From NCBI GenBank assembly GCA_030667105.1, contig DAOUWN010000178.1, positions 1 through 5,389 of the forward strand: a stretch of DNA of 5,389 nucleotides, given 5' to 3'. The notes beneath the pieces were generated by a model, which searched no databases, was not told where the DNA came from, and saw only the letters and a program-made list of their open reading frames with translations. Shown here piece by piece: positions 1 to 5,197 of this stretch; positions within the stretch are counted from its first letter, which is position 1; every line of letters starts with the position of its first letter. The position numbers and the translations under genes were made by a program. The DNA is from Deltaproteobacteria bacterium. GTDB lineage: Bacteria; Desulfobacterota; Desulfobacteria; C00003060.

Positions 1-27
1 GACAAACAGCGCAAATAAGTCTATAGG
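1..27 (+). promoter_or_regulatory. Possible sigma-70-type promoter for the dsr operon, cut by the window edge
   Basis: The window opens with GACA, which would be the last four bases of a TTGACA -35 box if the two preceding bases are TT. Exactly 17 bases later is TATAGG (22-27), a fair -10 box. Transcription would then begin near position 34, giving an untranslated leader of about 180 bases before dsrA. The first two bases of the -35 are outside the window, so this is only a suggestion. No better -35/-10 pair was found between here and dsrA: TATTAT at 102-107 has no -35 at normal spacing. Confidence 0.3.
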
Positions 28-33
28 CAAGTC

Positions 34-101
34 TTGCACAAGCGTGTTTTCATCTTTTTTAGGAGAGTCCACTTGCACTAACACACAATTTTTCTTTGCA
101 C
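34..101 (+). promoter_or_regulatory. Three direct copies of TTGCAC in the dsrA leader
   Basis: TTGCAC occurs at 34-39, 73-78 and 96-101, each preceded by C or T and followed by an A/T-rich triplet (AAG, TAA, TAT). Start-to-start spacings are 39 and 23 bases. Three copies of a hexamer in 68 bases is more than expected by chance, so it could be a regulator binding site. It does not match an operator family I can name, and no copy has a -10 box at normal promoter spacing. Confidence 0.25.
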
Positions 102-156
102 TATTATGGGTTCCGTGCGGAGATCATTGAAGAGTGAGAGGAGGTGAGGGGGTACT

Positions 157-198
157 GTGCTTTATTGGGAACCGGCTACAAACAGATTTCTCAAATAA
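157..198 (+). CDS. Possible 13-codon leader peptide ahead of dsrA
   Basis: A near-ideal ribosome binding site, AGGAGGTGA, lies at 139-147, but the dsrA start is 70 bases further on and has its own site. The first start-like codon at a suitable distance is GTG at 157, nine bases after the SD. It opens a 13-codon frame (fMet-LYWEPATNRFLK) ending with TAA at 196-198, 18 bases before the dsrA ATG. The peptide has no run of one amino acid of the kind seen in classical attenuation leaders. It may be a real upstream peptide that affects dsrA translation, or simply a purine-rich stretch. No homologue is known to me. Confidence 0.2.
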   Translation: MLYWEPATNRFLK

Positions 199-204
199 TC
201 AAAT

Positions 205-213
205 GGAGGTGGG
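205..213 (+). promoter_or_regulatory. Ribosome binding site of dsrA
   Basis: GGAGGTGGG at 205-213 is a strong Shine-Dalgarno sequence. The GGAGG core ends seven bases before the ATG at 217, which fixes that start. There is no competing in-frame start just upstream. Confidence 0.85.
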
Positions 214-216
214 ATA

Positions 217-1539
217 ATGGTTGAATTCAAACACAAAACTCCTCTGATCGATCAACTGGAAACCGGGCCGTGGACGAGTTTTGTTACGGACATCAAGCGC
301 GAACATGAGTCCAGGATGGAGAACAAAAAAGGGATCGATTATCAGATGCCGCAGGACTGCTGCGACGACCTCTTGGGCGTCCTTGAATTGTCTTTTGAGC
401 ACGGCAGGACCCACTGGAAGCACGGCGGCATTGTCGGTGTGTTCGGATACGGCGGTGGCGTCATCGGCCGGTACTGTGACCAGCCTGAGATGTTCCCGGG
501 GGTGGCGCACTTTCACACCATGCGTGTTAACCAACCCATGGGGCACTTTTACACCACTAAGTACCTGGAGCAACTCATGGACCTGTGGGAAAGACGCGGC
601 AGCGGACTCACCAACATGCACGGCGCCACGGGTGACATCATCTTTCTCGGGACTACCACACCCCAGTTGGAAGAGGTCTTCTATGAATTGACCCACAACA
701 TAAACCAGGACCTGGGCGGTTCGGGGTCGAACCTTCGCACCCCGTCCGATTGCATGGGTCAGTCCATGTGCGAGTATGCCTGTTACGACACTCAGGAGTT
801 CTGTTACCAGATGACCATGGAATATCAGGACGAGTTGCATCGACCTGCGTTCCCGTATAAATTCAAGTTCAAGTTTGATGGCTGCCCTAACTGCTGCGTG
901 GCCGCGATTGCCCGGTCTGACTTATCCTTTATCGGCACCTGGCGTGACGACATCCGCATCGACCAGGAGGCGGTCAAGGCTTATGTGGGCGGCGAATTAA
1001 AGCCGAACGCTGGCGCCCATGCAGGTCGTGACTGGGGCGCATTCGACATCCAGAAAGAGGTGATCAATCTTTGCCCGACCGAGTGCATGCGATGGGACGG
1101 CAGCAAGCTTGAGATCAACACCCCGGAATGTACTCGGTGCATGCACTGCATCAATGTGATGCCCAGGGCGCTTCGAATAGGTCTTGATAGGGGTTGTTCT
1201 GTCCTGGCCGGCGCCAAGGCCCCGATCCTGGATGGCGCACAGATGGGTACACTGATTGTGCCCTTTATCAAGGCAGAACCGCCCTATGATGAGGTCAAGG
1301 AAACAGTAGTCGAGCCCATCTGGGATTGGTGGATGGAAGAGGGCAAGAACCGCGAGCGCCTTGGCGAGCTGATCAAACGGCAGGGCCTGCAGAAGCTGCT
1401 GGAGGTGACAGGTTTCAAGGCTATTCCGCAGATGGTTCAGGAGCCCCGGACCAATACGTACGTCTTCTGGAAAGAAGAAGAAGTTGCTGGTGGATTTAAG
1501 CGCGATATCAAGGAATTTAGAAAATATCATCAAAGATAG
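217..1539 (+). CDS. dsrA: Dissimilatory (bi)sulfite reductase alpha subunit DsrA
   Basis: DsrA is the alpha subunit of the cytoplasmic alpha2beta2 siroheme enzyme that reduces sulfite, via DsrC-bound trisulfide, in the last step of sulfate respiration. The 440-residue length is normal. The siroheme-associated [4Fe-4S] cysteines are visible as CX5C (C179, C185) and CX3C (C223, C227). An inserted ferredoxin domain follows, with C286/C290 and the C305-X2-C308-X2-C311 group. The family signatures THWKHGG (65-71), GTWRDDI (240-246), HAGRDWG (268-274) and KAPILDGAQMG (334-344) are present. The widely used DSR1F primer target is matched exactly at 409-424. The sequence resembles the reductive bacterial type, not the oxidative one of sulfur oxidisers. 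An extra cysteine, C226, gives CPNCC where the Desulfovibrio protein has CPNGC as I recall it. It is the first gene of the operon, 12 bases ahead of dsrB. Confidence 0.98.
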   Translation: MVEFKHKTPLIDQLETGPWTSFVTDIKREHESRMENKKGIDYQMPQDCCDDLLGVLELSFEHGRTHWKHGGIVGVFGYGGGVIGRYCDQPEMFPGVAHFHTMRVNQPMGHFYTTKYLEQLMDLWERRGSGLTNMHGATGDIIFLGTTTPQLEEVFYELTHNINQDLGGSGSNLRTPSDCMGQSMCEYACYDTQEFCYQMTMEYQDELHRPAFPYKFKFKFDGCPNCCVAAIARSDLSFIGTWRDDIRIDQEAVKAYVGGELKPNAGAHAGRDWGAFDIQKEVINLCPTECMRWDGSKLEINTPECTRCMHCINVMPRALRIGLDRGCSVLAGAKAPILDGAQMGTLIVPFIKAEPPYDEVKETVVEPIWDWWMEEGKNRERLGELIKRQGLQKLLEVTGFKAIPQMVQEPRTNTYVFWKEEEVAGGFKRDIKEFRKYHQR

Positions 1540-1547
1540 GGGGGTGA
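1538..1547 (+). promoter_or_regulatory. Ribosome binding site of dsrB, overlapping the dsrA stop
   Basis: AGGGGGGTGA at 1538-1547 overlaps the last two bases of the dsrA TAG and lies four bases from the dsrB ATG. It differs from AGGAGGTGA by G-for-A, which still allows wobble pairing with 16S rRNA. The overlap suggests that translation of dsrA and dsrB is coupled, in keeping with their 1:1 stoichiometry. Confidence 0.7.
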
Positions 1548-1551
1548 AACC

Positions 1552-2700
1552 ATGGCATTTATTTCTTCAGGATATAATCCCGCAAAACCGATGGAGGACA
1601 GAATCACGGATATCGGACCGAGATACTATGAAGAGTTCTATCCACCGGTCATCAAGAAAAACAAAGGAAAATGGCTGTATCATGAGATTATTGAGCCTGG
1701 CATTGTTGTCCATGTTGCTGAAAGCGGAGACGAACTCTATGCGATCCGATGTGGCGGCTGCCGCCTGATGAGTGTATCTCACATCCGTGAGATAATGGAG
1801 ATTGCCGACAAGCACTGCGACGGCCATGTCCGGTGGACTACCCGAAACAACGTAGAGTTCATGGTGGACAGCAAGGACAAAGTCGAACCCTTGAAGCAGG
1901 ATCTGCTGAGCCGGAAGCAACCCGGCGGATGTTACAAGTTCCCCATCGGTGGCACAGGCGCCGGAATTACGAATATCGTGCACACCCAGGGCTGGATTCA
2001 TTGCCACACGCCGGCCACGGATGCCTCTGGTACGGTAAAGGCCACAATGGACGTGATGTTTGACCAATGGGAAAATATGAAACTTCCGGCCAAGCTCAGG
2101 ATTTCCATGGCCTGCTGCCTGAACATGTGTGGTGCGGTCCACTGCTCAGACATTGCCATCCTGGGTTATCACCGCAAGCCGCCCTTGATTGACCATGAAT
2201 ATCTGGACAAGATGTGCGAGATTCCGTTGGCCATTGCGGCCTGTCCTACGGCAGCCATCAAGCCGGCCAAGGTGGAAATCGAGGGCAAGAAGCTGAACAG
2301 CGTGTCTGTGAACGAGCCGCGGTGCATGTTCTGCGGCAACTGCTACACTATGTGCCCGTCCATGCCCCTGGCCGATACGGAAGGGGATGGTATCGTGCTC
2401 ATGGCAGGCGGCAAGATATCAAACAGGATAGACGCACCCAAGTTTTCCAAGGTCGTCGTTGCGTTTATTCCGAATGAGATGCCCCGCTGGCCGACCATGA
2501 CCAAAACAATTAAGAGGATAGTCGACGCCTATTCGGCTGATGCGAGGAAATACGAGCGACTGGGCCAATGGGCCGAAAGGATTGGATGGGAGAAGTTCTT
2601 TGAGAAGTGCGATATTGAGTTTACCCATCATCTTATCGATGATTTCCGTGACCCGGCCTATTATACCTGGCGCCAGACGACCAATTTCAAGTTTACCTAA
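1552..2700 (+). CDS. dsrB: Dissimilatory (bi)sulfite reductase beta subunit DsrB
   Basis: DsrB is the beta subunit of dissimilatory sulfite reductase and pairs with DsrA in the cytoplasm. In known structures the catalytic siroheme-[4Fe-4S] centre is held largely by this subunit. The 382 residues match the usual length. Cluster ligands are visible as C151 (in HCHTPA), C188/C189 and C193 (ACCLNMC). A ferredoxin domain follows, with C231 (ACPTAAI) and C258-X2-C261-X2-C264-X3-C268. The DSR4R primer target lies at 2332-2348 with one mismatch, and the interval from the DSR1F site is about 1.94 kb, as expected for dsrAB. The C-terminal third (residues 300-382) carries the usual tail including [18 protein letters not shown]. 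The reading frame is intact. It begins 12 bases after dsrA and is followed by a palindromic repeat and then dsrD. Confidence 0.98.
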   Translation: MAFISSGYNPAKPMEDRITDIGPRYYEEFYPPVIKKNKGKWLYHEIIEPGIVVHVAESGDELYAIRCGGCRLMSVSHIREIMEIADKHCDGHVRWTTRNNVEFMVDSKDKVEPLKQDLLSRKQPGGCYKFPIGGTGAGITNIVHTQGWIHCHTPATDASGTVKATMDVMFDQWENMKLPAKLRISMACCLNMCGAVHCSDIAILGYHRKPPLIDHEYLDKMCEIPLAIAACPTAAIKPAKVEIEGKKLNSVSVNEPRCMFCGNCYTMCPSMPLADTEGDGIVLMAGGKISNRIDAPKFSKVVVAFIPNEMPRWPTMTKTIKRIVDAYSADARKYERLGQWAERIGWEKFFEKCDIEFTHHLIDDFRDPAYYTWRQTTNFKFT

Positions 2701-2723
2701 ACCGAGAAGAGATCACTGTTTGA

Positions 2724-2778
2724 CCTCGCCTCTAACCCTCCTCCGCCTGGGGCGGAGAGAGGGGAGGGGACATGAGGG
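2724..2778 (+). repeat. GC-rich palindromic (REP-like) repeat between dsrB and dsrD
   Basis: CTCCGCC (2741-2747) and GGCGGAG (2751-2757) form a perfect 7-bp stem with a 3-base loop. Outside one bulged A (2758), CCCTC (2736-2740) pairs with GAGGG (2759-2763), giving 12 bp in all. An outer pair, CCTC (2724-2727) and GAGG (2774-2777), may mark the ends. No T-run follows, so it is not a standard terminator. It resembles, from memory, short CCCTC...GAGGG palindromes that are common between genes in Desulfobacterota. In the transcript it could stabilise the dsrAB message or lower read-through into dsrD. Confidence 0.6.
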
Positions 2779-2814
2779 ATATTGGAACCTAGCATATTCG
2801 AAAAGAGGCAAGAC

Positions 2815-3054
2815 ATGGACGAAGAAGCATCCAAAAAGTTAATCGTAGAGACGCTACAGAAAAAGAAGGGCAAGTCCAAATTCTATCTGAAGGACTTTTA
2901 TAAGATGTTGCCCGATGAGAAGCCCAGAACGGTAAAGAACCTGGTTAACAAGATGGTCGGTGAAGAGACCCTTGAGTACTGGTCCAGCGGGAGCACCACC
3001 TTGATCGGTCTTAAGGGCGTCGGCAAGCAGGCCGGGGCAGAAGACGAGGATTAG
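2815..3054 (+). CDS. dsrD: DsrD, small winged-helix partner of sulfite reductase
   Basis: This 79-residue protein matches the Desulfovibrio DsrD (DsvD) family in length (78 residues there) and in its diagnostic LEYWSSGSTT (53-62) and GLKGVGKQA (65-73) stretches. Other shared parts are the KSKFYLKDF region (20-28) and the acidic tail. Known DsrD is a winged-helix protein, first thought to bind DNA; more recent work reports it as an activator of DsrAB in sulfate reducers. It is typical of reductive dsr operons and usually absent from sulfur oxidisers. The ATG at 2815 is preferred because AAGAGG (2803-2808) lies six bases upstream and the resulting length fits the family. A TTG at 2782 would add 11 unconserved residues. 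It lies 114 bases after dsrB, across the palindromic repeat. Confidence 0.95.
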   Translation: MDEEASKKLIVETLQKKKGKSKFYLKDFYKMLPDEKPRTVKNLVNKMVGEETLEYWSSGSTTLIGLKGVGKQAGAEDED

Positions 3055-3091
3055 CCTCGTTCTTGAAAGGGGCTTTTCCTTGATTTAAAGC

Positions 3092-3101
3092 AACCATGGT
3101 T
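3092..3101. other. Perfect 10-bp palindrome in the dsrD-dsrN gap
   Basis: AACCATGGTT at 3092-3101 is self-complementary, and beyond one mismatch the flanks AAAG and TTTT can also pair weakly. It lies 27 bases before the dsrN start. It could be a small operator or part of an RNA fold, or be chance. It is not a convincing terminator, because the stem is short and the following T-run is broken. Nothing else recognisable lies in the 74-base gap. Confidence 0.25.
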
Positions 3102-3128
3102 CTTTTCCAGTAACAAGAAACCACACGC

Positions 3129-4580
3129 ATGGCTTTTCCCCGGATTGTCATTTCTGCCCTGCGCGGGGGTTCGGGGAAGACGATTGTCTCCCTGGGATTG
3201 ATCGCATCCTGGCAAAAGCGCGGGATGGTCATAGCCCCTTTTAAGAAGGGACCGGATTTTATTGACGCGGGCTGGCTGGCCCTGGCGGCCGGCCGGCCAT
3301 GTCATAATCTGGATGCCTTCTTGATGCCCGCCGAGAGCATTCTCCTTTCTTTTACACGCCACACGCTTGCCGCCGACGTTGCAGTCATTGAGGGTAATCG
3401 AGGTCTATACGACGGCATTGACCTTGAAGGCGCTACCAGTACGTCAGAACTCGCCAAACTCCTGAAAGCCCCTGCAGTCCTTGTCATCGATTGCACCAAG
3501 AGCACGCGCACGGTAGCTGCCATGGTCAAGGGGTGCATCCAATTCGATCCCGATGTCCGCATTTGCGGAGTCATCCTCAACCGGATAGCCGGCACCCGCC
3601 ACGAGTCTATTCTCCGACAAACTGTCGAACATTACTGCGCCGTTCCTGTTCTTGGCGCCATACCCAGGATCAAAGCAGAAGCCTTTCCGGAAAGACATAT
3701 GGGGCTTGTCCCCACGCCTGAGCATGGCCGGGCCGATACGTCCGTCCAAAAGGCGGCTGATATGGCTGAGCAATATCTGGATCTGGAGAGGCTACTTGGC
3801 ATTGCCAGGGAGGCGCCACCTCTCGTAGCCAATGAAATCCCCCCCGGCCCCCCTTTAATAAATGGGGGAGTTTTGGAGTCCCCTAACTCCCGGCCTTCTT
3901 CTAAAGGGGGAGTTAGGGGGTTTTTCAAGGACGCACCGCCTCGTATTGGGGTAATCAGGGACGCTGCATTCCAGTTTTATTATCCTGAAAACCTGGAGGC
4001 ACTTGAGGCCGCCGGGGCCGAGGTTGTCACGGTGAGCGCCCTGACAGACCAGCGGCTTCCGAGCCTGGACGGCCTTTACATCGGCGGCGGTTTTCCCGAG
4101 ACCCAGGCACAAGCCCTGGCAGAAAACCAATGGTTCCGGCATGATGTGCGCCGGCTGGCTGAAGATGGGCTTCCCATCTACGCCGAATGTGGCGGGTTGA
4201 TGTATTTAGGCGAATCTCTGGTCCTGGACGGCGTGACCTATCCCATGGCAGGCTTGCTTCCTGTTGTCTTCGGGTTTTCCAGGCGGCCGGAGGGCCACGG
4301 CTATACGATTTTTGAGGTGGAAAAGCCCAACCCCTATTTTGAAACGGGTATCCGGGTTCGGGGTCATGAGTTTCATTATTCCAAGGTCTTGAGCTGGAAA
4401 GGAAAACCAGAGGATCTGGCCTTTCGGATGGTTCGGGGGGAAGGCTTTGACGGCAAAGGCGACGGTCTTTGCTACAAGAACACCCTGGCCACGTATAGCC
4501 ATATTCACGCCCTGGGAACCCCTTCCTGGGCCGAGAAAATGGTTGAGGCAGCGGTTTTGTATCAAAAAAAAATAGGGTAA
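3129..4580 (+). CDS. dsrN: DsrN, glutamine-dependent siroheme amidase (CbiA/CobB family) with an in-frame repeat insertion
   Basis: This CbiA/CobB-type enzyme uses ATP and glutamine to amidate tetrapyrrole carboxylates. The N-terminal synthetase domain (about 1-225) has a P-loop GGSGKT (13-18), KKGPDFIDAGW (39-49), a GRPCHNLDAF segment (55-64) and EGNRGLYDG (88-96). The C-terminal class I glutaminase domain (about 271-483) has DAAFQFYYPENL (278-289), the nucleophile C354 in YAECGGLMYLGE, and the C-terminal His pair in SHIHALG (457-463). Position after dsrABD matches Desulfovibrio and the dsrN of Allochromatium, which was proposed to convert siroheme to siroamide for DsrAB. Cobyrinate a,c-diamide synthase (cobalamin pathway) is the alternative and cannot be excluded by sequence alone. 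Residues 236-266 come from a palindromic repeat in the linker between domains, and without them the length (about 452) fits the family. An in-frame stop at 3111 makes ATG 3129 the first ATG, although it has no clear ribosome binding site. Confidence 0.88.
   Translation: MAFPRIVISALRGGSGKTIVSLGLIASWQKRGMVIAPFKKGPDFIDAGWLALAAGRPCHNLDAFLMPAESILLSFTRHTLAADVAVIEGNRGLYDGIDLEGATSTSELAKLLKAPAVLVIDCTKSTRTVAAMVKGCIQFDPDVRICGVILNRIAGTRHESILRQTVEHYCAVPVLGAIPRIKAEAFPERHMGLVPTPEHGRADTSVQKAADMAEQYLDLERLLGIAREAPPLVANEIPPGPPLINGGVLESPNSRPSSKGGVRGFFKDAPPRIGVIRDAAFQFYYPENLEALEAAGAEVVTVSALTDQRLPSLDGLYIGGGFPETQAQALAENQWFRHDVRRLAEDGLPIYAECGGLMYLGESLVLDGVTYPMAGLLPVVFGFSRRPEGHGYTIFEVEKPNPYFETGIRVRGHEFHYSKVLSWKGKPEDLAFRMVRGEGFDGKGDGLCYKNTLATYSHIHALGTPSWAEKMVEAAVLYQKKIG
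3834..3926 (+). repeat. 93-bp palindromic repeat (MITE/REP-like) inserted in frame within dsrN
   Basis: The element has imperfect terminal inverted repeats (GAAATCCCCCC at 3834-3844 and GGGGGTTTTTC at 3916-3926) and two internal hairpins. The first pairs 3848-3857 with 3859-3868 (C-run/TTTA with TAAA/G-run, one mismatch). The second has a perfect 12-bp stem, CCCCTAACTCCC (3880-3891) with its complement at 3908-3919, extended by CCTT/AAGG around a 6-base loop. Base composition (C-runs then G-runs) is unlike the rest of dsrN. The length is exactly 31 codons. It contains no transposase and no clear target duplication is visible. It resembles, from memory, non-autonomous repeats scattered in Desulfobacterota and other bacteria. 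Confidence 0.8.
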
Positions 4581-4604
4581 GGTCGAAAAGACGCTTACCC
4601 TATT
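4564..4604. terminator. Bidirectional rho-independent terminator between dsrN and the cytochrome gene
   Basis: AATAGGGTAAG (4571-4581) and CTTACCCTATT (4594-4604) form a perfect 11-bp inverted repeat. It is extended by GTC (4582-4584) with GAC (4590-4592), leaving a GAAAA loop and one bulged G. Seven As at 4564-4570, plus two in the arm, become a T-run after the stem when read on the - strand, so it is a strong terminator for the cytochrome gene. On the + strand the tail CTTATTTC is a weaker T-rich run. The dsrN stop codon (4578-4580) is inside the left arm. Confidence 0.88.
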
Positions 4605-4625
4605 CTTATTTCTCGTCCGTCGCCC

Positions 4626-5084
4626 TTACTTTTTCTCTGGCTTAGGATGGCAGTCTTTGCACACCGTGGGGCCGGTAGGCTTGGCCGCCTTCTTCAGATC
4701 CTTATGGCACTTCACACAGTTTTCATGAATAGCTGAGTAGTGGTACTTCAGGATCTTTTCCTTCTTGGGTATCTTTGGTTCACCTTTCTTTACCTTGGGC
4801 GCCTTGGCCTCGCTGTGGCACTCATCACATTTTTGGACCGCATCGCCTTCTTTCCACACGTTCTTGCCGTCTTTGTATGCATGATGGCAATCGGCGCATG
4901 CAATCTTGTAATCCACACTGTGTTTCTTGTGGGTCAAGGTAACCAGTGCCTTCTTGTGCTTTTTGTACACCTTTGACTTCATGGTGATCTCGTCAGGCGC
5001 CTCCGCACAGGTTGCGTGGATACATGTAAAGAGGAACACAAAAGCCATGGCAGCCGCAAGCACTAACAATGATGTTTTCTTCAT
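4626..5084 (-). CDS. Periplasmic tetraheme cytochrome c3 (class III cytochrome c)
   Basis: This 152-residue precursor carries four c-type haems at CXXCH motifs C63-H67, C86-H90, C123-H127 and C142-H146. Spacing of the other histidines fits the class III fold: H52 and H55 (THKKH) for haems I and III, H68 (the second H of CADCHH) for haem II, and H120 (or H115) for haem IV. All four are therefore probably bis-histidine, low potential. A Sec signal peptide spans residues 1-27 (KK start, hydrophobic core 5-20, likely cut after ATCA before EAPDE). The mature protein is very lysine-rich, like type I c3, which shuttles electrons from periplasmic hydrogenase or formate dehydrogenase to membrane complexes. 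The second and fourth haem sites are CXXCH, not the CX4CH of Desulfovibrio c3, and the loop before the third is shorter. It converges on dsrN and has its own promoter and terminator signals. Confidence 0.93.
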   Translation of the reverse strand: MKKTSLLVLAAAMAFVFLFTCIHATCAEAPDEITMKSKVYKKHKKALVTLTHKKHSVDYKIACADCHHAYKDGKNVWKEGDAVQKCDECHSEAKAPKVKKGEPKIPKKEKILKYHYSAIHENCVKCHKDLKKAAKPTGPTVCKDCHPKPEKK

Positions 5085-5093
5085 AAGCCGCTT

Positions 5094-5104
5094 TCACCTC
5101 CTTT
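5094..5104 (-). promoter_or_regulatory. Ribosome binding site of the cytochrome c3 gene
   Basis: Read on the - strand, AAAGGAGGTGA (5104 to 5094) is a perfect Shine-Dalgarno sequence ending nine bases before the ATG at 5084. It supports that start, the one that gives a complete signal peptide, and suggests high expression, as expected for an abundant c3. Confidence 0.85.
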
Positions 5105-5156
5105 CCTGAAATTGATCAACAAAAAACGCTAAACACCTGTACATACTAGTGCGTTG

Positions 5157-5185
5157 CGGATAGCAAAGTTTTCTATAAGTGTCAA
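5157..5185 (-). promoter_or_regulatory. Candidate promoter for the cytochrome c3 gene
   Basis: On the - strand a consensus -35 TTGACA (5185 to 5180) is followed after exactly 17 bases by TATCCG (5162 to 5157), a weak -10 that keeps only the TAT. It lies just after the tatC stop, and transcription would begin near 5150, giving a leader of about 65 bases. No clear terminator separates it from tatC, so co-transcription is also possible. Confidence 0.4.
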
Positions 5186-5197
5186 GAATAAAACTTC

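Noticed and set aside
26..37. Sigma-54-like GG...GC promoter in the dsrA leader
   Set aside because: The GG and GC are 8 bases apart instead of the required 10, and the flanking consensus is poor.
102..107. TATTAT as a -10 box for dsrA
   Set aside because: No acceptable -35 hexamer lies 16-18 bases upstream; the nearest TTGCAC is 23 bases away.
108..173. Long-range inverted repeat GGTTCC/GGAACC in the dsrA leader as a riboswitch stem
   Set aside because: Only six pairs with a 53-base loop and no extension on either side; no recognised riboswitch core.
203..217. Five-codon mini-frame ATG-GAG-GTG-GGA-TAA whose stop overlaps the dsrA ATG
   Set aside because: Its ATG overlaps the dsrA ribosome binding site and has no SD of its own at a proper distance; almost certainly chance.
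2772..2792. Mini-frame ATG...TAG of six codons after a G-rich SD-like stretch in the dsrB-dsrD gap
   Set aside because: The G-rich stretch is the right arm of the palindromic repeat, and the frame is not that of dsrD; nothing supports translation.
2782..2814. TTG start extending dsrD by 11 residues
   Set aside because: The extension has no match to known DsrD, the ATG at 2815 has a well-placed AAGAGG, and the 79-residue length fits the family.
3834..3926. CRISPR repeat, attenuator or intein explanation for the C-run/G-run segment in dsrN
   Set aside because: There are no spaced direct repeats, no splicing-domain motifs, and no T-run stop signal; it is one palindromic element in an open frame.
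3632..3928. Opposite-strand reading frame across dsrN and its repeat
   Set aside because: Its start lies in the repeat, it has no ribosome binding site, and the + strand codes for a well-conserved enzyme; it is a shadow.
5004..5024. Lipobox-like cysteines in the cytochrome signal peptide (C21 or C26)
   Set aside because: The residues before them (LFT, HAT) do not match a lipobox, while TCA followed by EAP fits ordinary signal peptidase I cleavage.
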